64,000 nt of DNA from Lewinellaceae bacterium. GTDB taxonomy: Bacteria > Bacteroidota > Bacteroidia > Chitinophagales > Saprospiraceae. The position numbers and the translations under genes were made by a program. This document shows, one piece after another, positions 9,062 to 17,751 of the stretch. The stretch lies in NCBI GenBank assembly GCA_020636255.1, contig JACJYE010000001.1, positions 549,501 to 613,500 on the forward strand. Reading direction: 5' to 3'. The notes below the pieces were generated by a model. That model had not been told where the DNA came from. It worked only from the letters and a program-made list of their open reading frames with translations, and made no database searches. Position 1 is the stretch's first letter; each line of letters starts with the position of its first letter.

Positions 9062-9306
9062 AGGCCGAAAGTTACCTTAATTCGGGATGAAGCGCAACGG
9101 CGCTGGAAACAGATGACAAATTCGGGGTAGTAATCCTATAGTAATATCTGGCTTTTTATTACATTTAAGGTGAGAATGTACGCTTCAGTTGTTCAAACCA
9201 CTGCAATACCCAAAAGACAGAACGGCATTAGCTTCTTTGGCCTGCCGGGCCTTATGCTATAAGTATAGAACCATCATTCTTGTTGAACCATACAACGCTT
9301 TTTATC

Positions 9307-9948
9307 ATGAAGAACCCGTCTGAAGAGCAACGATCTATGCAAGAGGAAAAGGGCGTTTCCCGGCGTGCCTTTCTGAGAGGGGCAGGCCTGACCACGGCAG
9401 GCACGGTAGCCCTTAGTACGGGCTTGCTGAGCTTTAAGCTGGAAAGCCCCGTAAAGCCACCCGCCGTACTCGGGCCGGGCGAAGTGGCAGTCCGGTTCGT
9501 ACTGAACGGGCAGGAAAGGGAAATATGGGTGGAACCGCGCACTACGCTGGCACAGGCCCTGCGCGAGCACCTGAGCCTCACCGGCACCAAGGTCGTCTGC
9601 GACCGTGGCTCCTGTTCTGCCTGTACGGTATGGCTGGATGGAAAACCTGTCAACTCCTGCATGGCCCTGGCGGTCGACGTAGCCGGCCGTGAGATCACAA
9701 CGGTGGAAGGCCTTTCCCAAAGCGGAACGCTCCACCCCGTGCAGGAAGCATTCATCGAACACGACGCTACGATGTGCGGCTTTTGCACCCCGGGCATGGT
9801 GATGAGCTGTGCCGCACTGCTGAACCGCAACCCCAACCCCAGCCTTGAGGATGTAAAATCGGCCACAAGCGGCAACCTCTGCCGTTGCGGCACCTACCCC
9901 AAGGTGTTCGAAGCTACACTGGCCGCAGCGAAAAAGATGAAAAAGTAG
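9307..9948 (+). CDS. Tat-exported (2Fe-2S) subunit of a molybdenum aldehyde oxidase (PaoA-like)
   Basis: A 213-aa electron-transfer subunit of the xanthine oxidase family with a twin-arginine signal (SRRAFLRGAG, Arg19-Arg20) and hydrophobic stretch to about residue 42. The plant-type [2Fe-2S] cluster is held by Cys98, Cys103, Cys106 and Cys118; the second cluster by Cys157, Cys160, Cys192 and Cys194 (CGFC...CRC). The ATG at 9307 is chosen over an in-frame TTG at 9280 because it gives a normal Tat peptide. It leads an operon with the molybdopterin and FAD subunits. As in E. coli PaoABC (YagTSR), this subunit's signal probably carries the folded complex to the periplasm, since the other two lack signals. 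Confidence 0.93.
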   Translation: MKNPSEEQRSMQEEKGVSRRAFLRGAGLTTAGTVALSTGLLSFKLESPVKPPAVLGPGEVAVRFVLNGQEREIWVEPRTTLAQALREHLSLTGTKVVCDRGSCSACTVWLDGKPVNSCMALAVDVAGREITTVEGLSQSGTLHPVQEAFIEHDATMCGFCTPGMVMSCAALLNRNPNPSLEDVKSATSGNLCRCGTYPKVFEATLAAAKKMKK

Positions 9949-10021
9949 CCTTTAGCCCGGTAGTGTTTTTTTCCACATACCCGGACGGACGGAGCCTGCC
10001 CGGGTAAAAACTGAAGAGATT

Positions 10022-12385
10022 ATGGCCAATCCTAATAACAAGAAAGCCCTGGAAACGCAGAAACTAAAATTGCCATTCGGCATACCAGGGCACAACCTAA
10101 CCGAGATCGAAAGAGAGGCCGCAGCCGATGAACCGCCCGCCCTGCCCATCAACGAAAAGCTTAGCGTAGTGGGCCAGCGCGTCAAAAGGGTGGACGCCCT
10201 CCAGAAAGTGACCGGCGCCGCAAAATATACGGCCGACATCCAGTTGCCCGGGATGCTTTATGGCTGGTTCCTGCACTCTCCTTACCCCCACGCCCGCATC
10301 AAATCGCTCGATGTGTCGGCAGCCCGCAAATACCCTGGGGTTTTCGGGGTCATCGTACAAGGGCACGAAGCGGAACAAAAAGACAGCTTTGGCGGCAACG
10401 AACTGCCGCTGCTGCGCTATGCCGGCCAGCCTGTCGCCGCCGTTGCCGCCGAATCGGTGGCTATCGCAAAGGAAGCGGTGCGCCTGATCAGGGCGGAATA
10501 CGAACCCATGCCGTTTGTGGTTCAACTCGATGAGGCCCGCAAGCCAGGCGCCCCACTGGTTTACGAAGAAACCATAGAAGACAAGGGCAATGCCGGTGAT
10601 GTTGGCGTCAAGGCTGCCGACGAACAAAAAGGCAACCTCCGCGGCCCTACGACGAGAAGCTTTGCCGGCGGCCCACGCGGCGACATGGAAAAAGGCTTTG
10701 CCGAAGCGGACGTTATCGTCGAGCAGGAATACCGCACACAGGTGCAAACCCACTGCTGCCTGGAAACCCACGGCCTGCTGGCCGACTGGAAGCAGGACAT
10801 GCTGACGGTTTATGCCTCTACACAAAGTACAAAGGATGTTCGCGATGAACTGGCAGAGCTCTTCGCCTTGCCCACCAGCAAGGTTAGGGTCATCACCGAG
10901 TTTATGGGCGGCGGTTTCGGTTCCAAATTCGGCCCCGGTTATATGGGCGTTGCCGCTACCTGGCTATCCAAATTGTCAGGGCGCCCGGTGAAGCTGATGC
11001 TGGGCCGGGAAGCGGAACAGATATCGGCCGGCAATAGGCCCAATTCCCACCAGTTCCTGAAAGTGGGCGCCAAAAAAGACGGCACCCTGACCGCAGTCAG
11101 CCTGCTGTCTTATGGTACGGCAGGCATCGGCCTGGGCGCCGGTGTCGGCCGGGTGGCGCAGGATATGTACGTCTGCCCCAATTTCAAAATGGAGCAGTAC
11201 GACGTGTTCACCCATGCAGGCCCCGGAGCAGCTTTTCGCGCGCCGGGCAACGTTCAGGGTGCTTTCGCTATGGAATCCCTGATCGATGAGCTGGCCGAAA
11301 AGCTGGATATGGACCCACTGGCCCTGCGCGACAAGATCGACGCCAGTGAGATCCGGGGCGTACAGCGCAAACAAGGCGCCGAAAAATTTGGCTGGAAGCG
11401 CAAAAAGGCGGGCTCCGACCCCGGGCCCGTCAAGCGGGGCATAGGCGTAGCGCAGGCCACCTGGCCGCGTTTTGTCGAAATGGACAGCTCCGTGATGGTC
11501 CGGATCAACAAGGGTGGTTCGGTGGAAGTGATGTCCGGAGTACAGGATATCGGCACAGGGACCAAGACCATCCTTGCGCAGGTGGTAGCCGAAGAACTCG
11601 GCCTCAAAGCGGAAGACATCACCGTGAAAATCGGTGACACGACCTATCCCGACGCTCTTGGCTCAGGAGGCAGCATGACGGCGGAGGCCATCACACCGGC
11701 CGGCAGAAATGCCGCTTACCAGGCCCGCCTGAAATTTGCCAGCCATTTGGCCGCCGCCTGGGGCGTAGATGCCGAAACGATCGAGATGAAAAACGGGGAG
11801 GTGCTTAGCAGCTCCGATGCATCCAAAAAGATGACTTTCGCCGAAGCTACCAAACACATGCCTACGAGCCAGGTACTGGCCACGGCCAGCCGATCGGCCA
11901 ACTACAACGGCTTCGAATCGGGACAATGGCTGGGCCACGGCCGCCTGGGCGCCGTGCAATTCGCCGAGGTGAGCGTAGATACCGAAACGGGCTTCGTCAA
12001 AGTGGAAAGGGTAGTGGCCGCTCATAGCTGTGGCCGGCCGATCAACCCCATGCAGGTCGAAAGCCAAATCAATGGCGGGGTGATCATGGGCGTAGGTTAC
12101 GCACTGTATGAAGACCGCATCATGGACCTCAATACCGGGCATCATATCAACACCGGCCTGGATACTTACAAGCTGCCCCACGCCAGGGAAATACCGCAGA
12201 TCGAAACGCACATCATCGAGCATTACGATGCTCACTCCAGCACCGATGCTTCGGGCATAGGCGAGCCGGCGAACATCGCAACGGCAGCTGCCATCGCCAA
12301 TGCGGTATACAACGCCATCGGCGTGCGCATCTACGAACTGCCGATAACCCCGCAGAAAGTGCTGGCGGCACTGGGCAGTATTTGA
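10022..12385 (+). CDS. Molybdopterin-binding catalytic subunit of aldehyde oxidase/xanthine dehydrogenase family (PaoC-like)
   Basis: A 787-aa large subunit that binds the molybdenum cofactor and performs the hydroxylation, probably of an aldehyde. The N-terminal aldehyde oxidase a/b hammerhead region (about 45-155; VKRVDALQKVTGAAKYTADI) is followed by the Mo-binding domains, with GGGFGSKFG and GPGAAFRAPG loops. The catalytic glutamate near the C-terminus is seen in the motif GIGEPAN (Glu748). There is no signal peptide, which fits co-export with the Tat-bearing 2Fe-2S subunit 73 bases upstream. The FAD subunit follows after 73 bases. Substrate cannot be read from the sequence; aromatic aldehydes are a guess from PaoC. 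Confidence 0.93.
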   Translation: MANPNNKKALETQKLKLPFGIPGHNLTEIEREAAADEPPALPINEKLSVVGQRVKRVDALQKVTGAAKYTADIQLPGMLYGWFLHSPYPHARIKSLDVSAARKYPGVFGVIVQGHEAEQKDSFGGNELPLLRYAGQPVAAVAAESVAIAKEAVRLIRAEYEPMPFVVQLDEARKPGAPLVYEETIEDKGNAGDVGVKAADEQKGNLRGPTTRSFAGGPRGDMEKGFAEADVIVEQEYRTQVQTHCCLETHGLLADWKQDMLTVYASTQSTKDVRDELAELFALPTSKVRVITEFMGGGFGSKFGPGYMGVAATWLSKLSGRPVKLMLGREAEQISAGNRPNSHQFLKVGAKKDGTLTAVSLLSYGTAGIGLGAGVGRVAQDMYVCPNFKMEQYDVFTHAGPGAAFRAPGNVQGAFAMESLIDELAEKLDMDPLALRDKIDASEIRGVQRKQGAEKFGWKRKKAGSDPGPVKRGIGVAQATWPRFVEMDSSVMVRINKGGSVEVMSGVQDIGTGTKTILAQVVAEELGLKAEDITVKIGDTTYPDALGSGGSMTAEAITPAGRNAAYQARLKFASHLAAAWGVDAETIEMKNGEVLSSSDASKKMTFAEATKHMPTSQVLATASRSANYNGFESGQWLGHGRLGAVQFAEVSVDTETGFVKVERVVAAHSCGRPINPMQVESQINGGVIMGVGYALYEDRIMDLNTGHHINTGLDTYKLPHAREIPQIETHIIEHYDAHSSTDASGIGEPANIATAAAIANAVYNAIGVRIYELPITPQKVLAALGSI

Positions 12386-12458
12386 ATAATCTTCAAACAA
12401 ACTATGTTTTTTGAGGATTTCTAAACCATTTGTCTAACTGCAAAAACCCGATCAGAAT

Positions 12459-13475
12459 ATGAACCGATTTGAATACGTCCAGGCGCCGAGCGTAAAAGAG
12501 GCCATCGATATGATGAACAGTACTGTGCCGGAAGCGCTGATCAAAAAAGCCACATCCCCGGCCTACGTGGTGAAGGCCGGCGGCACCGACCTGCTCGACC
12601 TCATCAAAGAAGGCCTGGTAGAACCTGCCCGCCTGATCGACCTGAGCAAGATACCGGGCCTCGATAAATTAACATACGACAACAAGGCCGGCCTGCAGTT
12701 CGGCCCGCTCGTCACCATCGCAGGGCTGGAAAACAGCGAAGAGGTCAAAAAGAACTACCGGGCCCTCCACGAGTCGGCAGCCCATGCCGCAACGCCGCAA
12801 CTTCGCAACATGGCCACGATGGGCGGCAACCTCATGCAGCGCCCAAGGTGCTGGTACTTCCGCAGCAGCGAGCACAAATGCCGCAAGAAAGGCGGCTTCA
12901 CCTGCTACGCCCAGATCGGGCAGAACCAGTACCACGGTATCTTTAATACCAACGTATGCCCCTGTGTGCACCCCTCCTCCCTCGCTACCGCCCTGCTCGC
13001 CTTCGACGGGCAGGTTGAACTGACGGGGCCGCAGGGCCGCCGGATCGTACCTCTGAGTGAATTTTTCCTCTCTTCCGAAGAGAACGTAACCCAGGAAACG
13101 GTGGCCGAAAGCAAGGAGATCATCACCAATATCATACTGCCGCCTGTGGATGCCAGTACCCGTTCCGCTTTTGTCAAAATGGGCCAGCGGGAGAGCTACG
13201 ACTGGAGCATTGCAGATGTGGCCGTCGTATTGAAAATGGACGGCAAAAGATGCCGCGATGCACGCATCGTTTTCGGGGCGGCTTCCTCGGTGCCGCTGCG
13301 CCGCGAAGATGCCGAAGCGCTGCTCAAAGGAAAACCCGTTACTGAAAAACTGGCCATGGAAGCCGCAACCAAAGCGGTGGAAGGCGCCACACCCCTGAAA
13401 CACAACGGCTATAAGGTAAAACTTTTCGAAAACCTGACGAAGCGGGTGATCATGCAGGCCGTGGCCGTGGGATAA
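12459..13475 (+). CDS. FAD-binding subunit of aldehyde oxidase with a cysteine-rich insertion (PaoB-like)
   Basis: A 338-aa medium subunit: an N-terminal FAD-binding PCMH half (KAGGTDLLDLIKEG at about 39-52 and ATMGGNLMQ near 119) and a CO-dehydrogenase-flavoprotein C-terminal half. Between them sits an insertion with Cys131, Cys141, Cys149, Cys167 and Cys169. A comparable insertion binds an extra [4Fe-4S] cluster in E. coli PaoB and in 4-hydroxybenzoyl-CoA reductase beta, so a third cluster type is likely here. It is the third gene of the operon. The complex would pass electrons from Mo through the Fe-S clusters to FAD and an unknown periplasmic acceptor. Confidence 0.92.
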   Translation: MNRFEYVQAPSVKEAIDMMNSTVPEALIKKATSPAYVVKAGGTDLLDLIKEGLVEPARLIDLSKIPGLDKLTYDNKAGLQFGPLVTIAGLENSEEVKKNYRALHESAAHAATPQLRNMATMGGNLMQRPRCWYFRSSEHKCRKKGGFTCYAQIGQNQYHGIFNTNVCPCVHPSSLATALLAFDGQVELTGPQGRRIVPLSEFFLSSEENVTQETVAESKEIITNIILPPVDASTRSAFVKMGQRESYDWSIADVAVVLKMDGKRCRDARIVFGAASSVPLRREDAEALLKGKPVTEKLAMEAATKAVEGATPLKHNGYKVKLFENLTKRVIMQAVAVG

Positions 13476-13508
13476 TGGGAAGATTAATGCCGTCAACCTA
13501 AGAGAAAA

Positions 13509-13590
13509 GACTGGGAGACTTGGTGATCGGGAGAGTGGGAGAACCGGGGGACATCACCTCGTCACCCCCTCTCCACGTCACCCGGTCAAC
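13509..13590. repeat. Imperfect short repeat, purine-rich half then C-rich half
   Basis: The first half is built of gggaga/gggaaccggg-like units (13509-13551) and the second of cacc/ctc/gtcaccc units (13552-13590), so the halves are roughly complementary in composition. Short matches such as GGTGAT/ATCACC and GGGGG/CCCCC could pair. Similar degenerate short-unit repeats occur between genes in several bacteria. No coding sense was found. Confidence 0.55.
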
Positions 13591-13707
13591 CGTTAACTTG
13601 ACAACATTAAACAGGAAGATGGTTACATGTAAAATGGCTCCGTGTTTGGCATGGAGATGCTCCATGGAGGAACGGGCCATTTATAATGGGGTTCAAGTAT
13701 AACCCGC

Positions 13708-13743
13708 ATAGCCGCAGGGGCGATCAAGTGCCGCTGCGGCTAT
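13708..13743 (+). terminator. Stem-loop, possible terminator of the oxidase operon
   Basis: Perfect 10-bp stem ATAGCCGCAG (13708-13717) / CTGCGGCTAT (13734-13743) with a 16-base loop, followed by TTCTATC. The T-tract is weak, so termination is uncertain; it could also be an RNA-stabilising hairpin. Confidence 0.4.
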
Positions 13744-13776
13744 TTCTATCTAAACAGTGTTCAAAAGCCTACATTT

Positions 13777-14001
13777 ATGGCCCAGCCTAAAATTTACTGC
13801 CGCTACCTGCGCGCCAAAAACGCCTTCGGGACCATGGAAGGCGGCGGCCGCCCTTTCCTGCCCGAAGACCCCGGCAATAGTACATACTGGTGTATCCGCA
13901 CCATGGGCCCTGCCGGGCCTGATGGTAAGCTGGCGCATATTTCCACCTGTGCACAGGCTGAGCGGGGATGCTATAAGAAGCCGGAGGGCCCAGAAAGTTA
14001 G
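13777..14001 (+). CDS. Small hypothetical protein with four cysteines
   Basis: A 74-aa frame starting at ATG 13777 and ending just before the first palindromic operator at 14003. It is hydrophilic with Cys8, Cys39, Cys58 and Cys65 and a GGG stretch; it has no signal peptide or membrane segment. It is not recognised. Its balanced composition and sensible codon use favour a real gene over a chance frame. Cysteines might bind metal. It sits about 300 bases after the molybdenum oxidase operon on the same strand, but the hairpin between suggests a separate transcript. Confidence 0.5.
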   Translation: MAQPKIYCRYLRAKNAFGTMEGGGRPFLPEDPGNSTYWCIRTMGPAGPDGKLAHISTCAQAERGCYKKPEGPES

Positions 14002-14002
14002 G

Positions 14003-14057
14003 TTCTGTTTTAACCGGGTTAAAACAGAAAAGATGTTTGTTTTTAACCGGGTTAAAA
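14003..14057 (+). promoter_or_regulatory. Two palindromic operators flanking a probable -7 promoter box
   Basis: The first palindrome has 13-base arms, TTCTGTTTTAACC (14003-14015) and GGTTAAAACAGAA (14017-14029), around a single central G. The second repeats its core, TTTTAACC (14041-14048) and GGTTAAAA (14050-14057). The centres are 33 bp apart, about three helix turns, so both would face the same side of the DNA. Between them GATGTTTG (14032-14039) is one base off the Bacteroidota -7 box. A repressor dimer bound at both would cover the promoter of the ATPase gene that starts at 14086. The binding protein is unknown. Confidence 0.65.
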
Positions 14058-14085
14058 TGTAAATTAGTGTTTAAAAAAGCCTCCT

Positions 14086-15348
14086 GTGGAAATACGGCGG
14101 AGTATATTATCCAAACTTCATGCGCACCTTTCTGAACCGGAAATCACCTTATTGGTAGGCCCACGCCAGGCAGGAAAGACCACTTTACTTCGGGAGATGG
14201 GGCAAAGCCTGCAAAAGGCAGGGAAAACCTGTTTCTTTTTCAACCTGGATATTGATGCTGATGCTTTGTTCTTCACTACTCAACAACGGTTCGTAGAACA
14301 TCTGGAAGCTGTTGCCGGAAAGAAGATGGCCTACGTTTTTATTGATGAAGTGCAGCGCATTGAAAATGCCGGCCTATTTCTAAAGGGCATTTACGACCGG
14401 CGGTTACCCCATAAATTTATAGTTACAGGCTCCGGCAGCCTTGAGTTGAAAGAAAAAATAGCAGAATCCTTAGTGGGCCGCAAGGAAAGCTTTTTCCTGC
14501 CAACCGTTTCTATGCTGGAATGGGTGCAATACGCAACCGAATACCGTTTTGAAGACAGAATTGCTGCAGTTTTGCACACTGACGAAATACTGGAAGAGCG
14601 CCTTCTGAGCGATTATCTCACCTTTGGAGGCTACCCCCGGGTACTCACCTCTTCTACAGCGCCACGAAAAAACAGGGTATTACAGGAAATCTATCAGGGT
14701 TATATTGAAAGGGACATTCGCCAGCTCCTTCAAGTGGAGAAATCGAATGCTTTTGTTGTTCTACTGCAGCTACTGGCCAACCGAACCGGCCAATTGCTGA
14801 ATTTCAATGACCTGGCCCGCATCACTGGCCTTTCTGTGCCTACGCTCAAGAACTACCTGTGGTATAGTGACAAGACTTTTGTCACCTCAAGTGTTACGCC
14901 CTTTTTCCGGAACAAGGAAAAAGAAATCATCAAATCTCCTCAATATTATTTCTGGGACCTGGGATTGCGAAACTATTTAAGAGGTATTTTCGATGACCTC
15001 TCCGACCAAGGCCACAGGTTTCAGTCCCTTGTTTTCCGATTATTGAAAGAATATTTTAGCGAATCGGTAGCCTCACTGCACTACTGGCGTACCCAAAACC
15101 AGGCTGAAGTGGATTTCGTCGTTAACCTGGGGCACCGCATTATGCCGGTGGAGGTGAAAGCTGGAAAATTGCAGCAGCCTGCTCTGAGCCGTTCTTTCCG
15201 AAGCTTTATCGAAAAATACCAGCCTTCGGAAGCCTGGATCATCAATCGCAAACTTCGGGAAAATTTTAACCTGGGAAATACCGCTATCAGGGTTTTGCCC
15301 TGGTATGACTTGCTGTATAGCAGTGAAACAGCTGTAAATACCACGTAA
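14086..15348 (+). CDS. AAA-family ATPase with DUF4143 domain
   Basis: A 420-aa ATP-binding protein. It has a P-loop GPRQAGKT (25-32), a Walker B strand ending IDE (Asp87-Glu88), and a sensor-like TGSGSLEL near residue 114. The C-terminal DUF4143 part carries a nuclease-fold-like signature, EVDFVV...PVEVKAG (about 344-365). The family is abundant, often horizontally spread, and of unknown function; members occur in many copies per genome. The start is a GTG at 14086, since no upstream in-frame ATG exists after the operators. It is a single gene, probably controlled by the paired palindromes 30-80 bases upstream. Confidence 0.85.
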   Translation: MEIRRSILSKLHAHLSEPEITLLVGPRQAGKTTLLREMGQSLQKAGKTCFFFNLDIDADALFFTTQQRFVEHLEAVAGKKMAYVFIDEVQRIENAGLFLKGIYDRRLPHKFIVTGSGSLELKEKIAESLVGRKESFFLPTVSMLEWVQYATEYRFEDRIAAVLHTDEILEERLLSDYLTFGGYPRVLTSSTAPRKNRVLQEIYQGYIERDIRQLLQVEKSNAFVVLLQLLANRTGQLLNFNDLARITGLSVPTLKNYLWYSDKTFVTSSVTPFFRNKEKEIIKSPQYYFWDLGLRNYLRGIFDDLSDQGHRFQSLVFRLLKEYFSESVASLHYWRTQNQAEVDFVVNLGHRIMPVEVKAGKLQQPALSRSFRSFIEKYQPSEAWIINRKLRENFNLGNTAIRVLPWYDLLYSSETAVNTT

Positions 15349-15363
15349 TAATATCCATCAAAA

Positions 15364-15810
15364 ATGAAAATAGCTGTCGGTAGCGATATGAACACCCATC
15401 TGGCACAGGCCGTGGTGGAAGCACTGAAAAAGATGGGCCATGAAGTAACTGTCTACGGAGCCCTGGTGGCCATGCCGGCACTTTGGACAAAGGTCGCCAT
15501 CGAGGTAGCCGAAAAGGTGGCTGCCGGACAGTACGGACAGGCAGTGCTGTTCTGCTGGACGGGCACCGGCATCAGCCTGGCGGCCAACAAGGTACGAGGT
15601 ATCCGCGCGGCTTTGTGCTGCGATGCCCAAACGGCCGCCGGCGCCCGCAAGTGGAACGATGCCAACATCCTGTGCATGAGCCTGCGGGCCACCTCCGATG
15701 AAGTGGCGAAAGAGATACTGGCCGCCTGGTTCAGCAATACCCCCAGCACAGATGAAGAGGATGTAGCCTGTTTAACTTACCTGGAGCAATGGGAAAAAGA
15801 ACACCTCTAA
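15364..15810 (+). CDS. RpiB/LacA/LacB-family sugar-phosphate isomerase, divergent
   Basis: A 148-aa protein of the RpiB fold, which interconverts aldose and ketose phosphates such as ribose-5-P and ribulose-5-P. The catalytic-cysteine loop reads CWTGTGIS (Cys64), against CGTGIG in typical RpiB. It keeps NKVRGIRAALC and NDANIL. The N-terminal motif is GSDMNT in place of GSDHAG, and the residue before NDAN is Trp where many members have His. So it is a family member with an altered active site, and the substrate may differ. It starts 15 bases after the DUF4143 ATPase stop, perhaps on the same transcript. No other pentose-phosphate gene is nearby. Confidence 0.82.
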   Translation: MKIAVGSDMNTHLAQAVVEALKKMGHEVTVYGALVAMPALWTKVAIEVAEKVAAGQYGQAVLFCWTGTGISLAANKVRGIRAALCCDAQTAAGARKWNDANILCMSLRATSDEVAKEILAAWFSNTPSTDEEDVACLTYLEQWEKEHL

Positions 15811-15818
15811 GCTGCTGC

Positions 15819-17660
15819 CTATTGCCTGGCCAATGTTACCTGCCACACCTTGCCCTTTTGCCTCGCCTGTAGAAAATAAAGCCCGGGTACACAGCCTGAA
15901 AGGTCGGCCTGCCGCACATTCCAGCCCGAAAACACACACCGCCCGGCAATGTCGTACACCTGTACCAGCCAGGGGCCTTCGCCGAAATCACAGTCGATAT
16001 TTACGGCGCCATCCGTAGGGTTAGGGGAAACACTCAGCGCCCGCTCGCCGGCATGTTCCTCCAGTCCGGTGCTCGTACATCCGCTGAAGCCCACCGCATC
16101 ATCCCACAGATCGCACTGCGCCGCCCGTAGGCCACAGGCCGTTCCATCAGGGCTGGCCTTTATTTCCAGATAACAATCCGAAGAAGCGTCGTACTGCGGC
16201 CATGCCGGCAGGGCATTGCCATTGGGGTTGCCCGTATCGGCAAAGTTCACCCAATAATGCAGCATCGCCATCTGAACGGAATCGTCCTGAGGTTTAAATA
16301 GTGGGCCGAAGCCCAGGGTGGCGTCCTCCCAGGTGTTGAAAACGTAAAACAGCTCCATACCGTGGTAGGACCCCAGGCTGGCCAGTTGCGGAATGCTGTG
16401 CTTGTAGGTAAAGAAATACCGCCATACGGGCGCCACCTGGTTCAGGCTGATGCATTGGGCCGCGCGCCGGGCTGGCGCCGTAAACTGGGCGTCCGATAAG
16501 ATAGCCACATAGGATTCGCGAGCCTCATCACTGTTGCTGCCTGGCGGGTAAAGGCTAAGGGCCTGGCTCTGCAGGCCTGCAGGCAGATAGGCATTGATGA
16601 GCGCACTGACCATAAACGGATAGACAACCGGCGGCGCCGACAAGCTCATCTCTTCCGAGTTGGACCCGATAAGGAGCGGCACGGCATTGTAATTGCCAGA
16701 CTGGAATACGTTTATCGGGAAATCGGGGAATACGTAGCCATCCACTGCGGGTTGCCAGTTCATTTGCACAATACCACCTTCCAGCGGGCTGCCGCCTCTG
16801 ATGGCGATGGAGTCGGCGGGTAAAGCCCGCATGTAGGCGATCTTCTCAGCATCGGTGCCGGTGGCCAGGGGGAAGGAATTGACAAAGTCAATGCCCTTGT
16901 TCCTGGCAAAAAAGTATTCACTGATCACCGGTGAGCCGCTTTCCATGCAGGCCCGCTGGAACAGCCCCGCCGCCAATGGGCTGGTGAGCAGGTTCCCCAC
17001 GTTGACGGCGCCGGCGCTTTCGCCGAAGATCATCACCTTGCCGGGGTTGCCACCAAAATTCGCGATGTTGTTTTTGACCCAACTCAGGGCCATGATCTGG
17101 TCGAGTACCGCGTAATTGCCGGCCTTGCCGCTGGCATTTTCCGCTTCCAGGCCGGGGTGCACCATATATCCCAGCGCGCCCAGCCTGTACTGAATGGTCA
17201 CTACTACGGCATCGCCCCGTTCGGCTATGTTTTTACCGGAATAGATGTTCGCGCCCCCTGTCATCTGGTTAGCGCTACCCTGTTGGTTGCCCCCGCCATG
17301 AATAAAAACCAGTACCGGCCTGTCGCCGGCCCCGGTTTGCGGGGTCCAGACATTGAGGTACAGGCAGTCTTCCGCTCCCGTCAAAGTATAGGTTGTATCG
17401 CCTTGTTCATAGCGCTTTTGGGGGCATTCCGGCGCGAAATCGGTAGCATTGAGCACACCTGTCCAGGGATCGGGGTTTTGAGGTGCTTTCCACCGCAGGT
17501 TGCCTACCGGTGGTTTGGCAAAAGGGATGCCCAGGAATTGCACCACCTCTCCGTTCTGCTCGCCCTGGACGTCCCCAAATTGCGTGTTTACGGTTTGCGC
17601 GCCCAGCGCCGTCAGGCTTAGCGTTGCGCCGATCAATAGTGTAAAGGCCCTGTTTTTCAT
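15819..17660 (-). CDS. Secreted type B carboxylesterase with type IX secretion sorting domain
   Basis: A 613-aa alpha/beta-hydrolase of the carboxylesterase/lipase family. A signal peptide covers about residues 1-21 (cleavage near ALGAQ). The oxyanion HGGG lies at 121-124, the nucleophile is in FGESAGA (Ser215), an acid follows in GSNSEEM, and the probable catalytic His is in SYHGMELF near 438. The last 70 residues or so (from LSVSPNPTDG) form a Por-type C-terminal domain that sends the protein through the type IX secretion system to the cell surface or medium. It would hydrolyse esters outside the cell; the substrate is unknown. It is convergent with the RpiB-like gene, with only 8 bases between stops. 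Confidence 0.92.
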   Translation of the reverse strand: MKNRAFTLLIGATLSLTALGAQTVNTQFGDVQGEQNGEVVQFLGIPFAKPPVGNLRWKAPQNPDPWTGVLNATDFAPECPQKRYEQGDTTYTLTGAEDCLYLNVWTPQTGAGDRPVLVFIHGGGNQQGSANQMTGGANIYSGKNIAERGDAVVVTIQYRLGALGYMVHPGLEAENASGKAGNYAVLDQIMALSWVKNNIANFGGNPGKVMIFGESAGAVNVGNLLTSPLAAGLFQRACMESGSPVISEYFFARNKGIDFVNSFPLATGTDAEKIAYMRALPADSIAIRGGSPLEGGIVQMNWQPAVDGYVFPDFPINVFQSGNYNAVPLLIGSNSEEMSLSAPPVVYPFMVSALINAYLPAGLQSQALSLYPPGSNSDEARESYVAILSDAQFTAPARRAAQCISLNQVAPVWRYFFTYKHSIPQLASLGSYHGMELFYVFNTWEDATLGFGPLFKPQDDSVQMAMLHYWVNFADTGNPNGNALPAWPQYDASSDCYLEIKASPDGTACGLRAAQCDLWDDAVGFSGCTSTGLEEHAGERALSVSPNPTDGAVNIDCDFGEGPWLVQVYDIAGRCVFSGWNVRQADLSGCVPGLYFLQARQKGKVWQVTLARQ

Positions 17661-17751
17661 TCGCGGCTGTTTATTGCGGATAAAGTTAGTTACGGCGTTA
17701 GACAGAGCCTTCTGATGAGGGTTTAATCGGCGCCGAAATAAAAGCCCGGGC

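Larger units (their letters stand above)
13476..13776. other. Intergenic region with G-rich/C-rich repeat and a stem-loop
   Basis: About 300 bases between the oxidase operon and the small ORF at 13777. It holds a low-complexity repeat (13509-13590) and, further on, a hairpin at 13708-13743. I see no protein or RNA gene in it. Confidence 0.6.
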
